A stretch of DNA of 5,710 bases. Source: Promethearchaeota archaeon. GTDB lineage: Archaea; Asgardarchaeota; Lokiarchaeia; Sigynarchaeales; SOKP01. Below are positions 5,586 through 5,710 of this stretch, piece after piece. The stretch lies in NCBI GenBank assembly GCA_016839425.1, contig JAEOUI010000257.1, forward strand, positions 1 to 5,710, in the 5' to 3' direction. A model generated the notes under the pieces. The model was not told where the DNA came from, made no database searches, and saw nothing but the letters and a program-made list of their open reading frames with translations. The stretch's first letter is position 1. Each line of letters begins with the position of its first letter. Position numbers and translations under genes: made by a program.

Positions 5586-5710
5586 TTATACATTATCATC
5601 ATCCATATTTCCATAGATACTTAAGGAACGACTTTGCTCCTGTTTTATCACACCCTTCTTCTTAAACCTTACAAAACTATTATGACAAGGGTTTGATGTG
5701 GGAGGATGTA
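5586..5710 (-). CDS. Possible C-terminal end of a minus-strand gene leaving the window
   Basis: On the minus strand a frame is open from the window edge to a TAA at 5586-5588, about 40 codons. It reads HPPTSNPCHNSFVRFKKKG, then VIKQEQSRSLSIYGNMDDDN and V, like a polar, flexible C-terminal tail with an acidic end. Local composition is less AT-rich than the DNA to its left. The plus strand over the same stretch also has an open frame (IKVEVIHYHHPYFHRYLRND and on), but without a start codon. Only the sequence beyond the window can decide; no family is recognisable. Confidence 0.3.
   Translation of the reverse strand, partial: HPPTSNPCHNSFVRFKKKGVIKQEQSRSLSIYGNMDDDNV

Noticed and set aside
5687..5710. 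Possible plus-strand gene start (AAGGG then ATG at 5696)
   Set aside because: Only five codons remain before the window ends, and the spacing to AAGGG is very short; it cannot be assessed.

Overview
The window looks archaeal, most probably an Asgard archaeon or a close relative. The evidence is a predicted longin-fold protein paired with a DRG/Obg-type GTPase carrying a TGS domain, a membrane-anchored prenyltransferase/terpene-cyclase-like repeat protein, TATA-like boxes placed for short leaders, and T-rich stretches instead of hairpin terminators. The phylum is an inference; only FolD and the GTPase family are recognised firmly. No rRNA, tRNA, CRISPR array, transposase or phage gene is visible.

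The left part (about 1-3436) is compact and all on the plus strand. It holds the 3' end of a surface-type alpha/alpha-toroid protein with a C-terminal membrane helix, then folD (one-carbon metabolism), then a closely spaced pair: a longin-like protein with a TTG start and, 36 bases on, a DRG-like GTPase. The GTPase has an N-terminal helical region, a G domain with a DRG-type insertion, and a TGS domain. Its G1 and G3 motifs depart from the consensus. Pairing a longin-type protein with a GTPase recalls the GTPase/regulator pairs MglA-MglB and Rag-Ragulator, and this is the most interesting biology here.

The right part (about 3437-5710) is much more AT-rich and loosely packed. It holds a 424-base gap with a decayed-looking minus-strand reading frame, an orphan six-helix membrane protein, a short plus-strand reading frame that seems broken by a frameshift, a minus-strand unknown of about 109 residues, a very short ORF, and possibly the tail of a minus-strand gene leaving the window. 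Four copies of the 9-mer ATTTGAGAA lie within 4731-5463. This half reads like accessory or decaying DNA beside a conserved block.

FolD and the GTPase probably serve housekeeping roles (folate one-carbon units; ribosome or RNA-linked GTPase). The functions of the longin-like protein, the membrane protein and the small minus-strand protein cannot be fixed from sequence alone.
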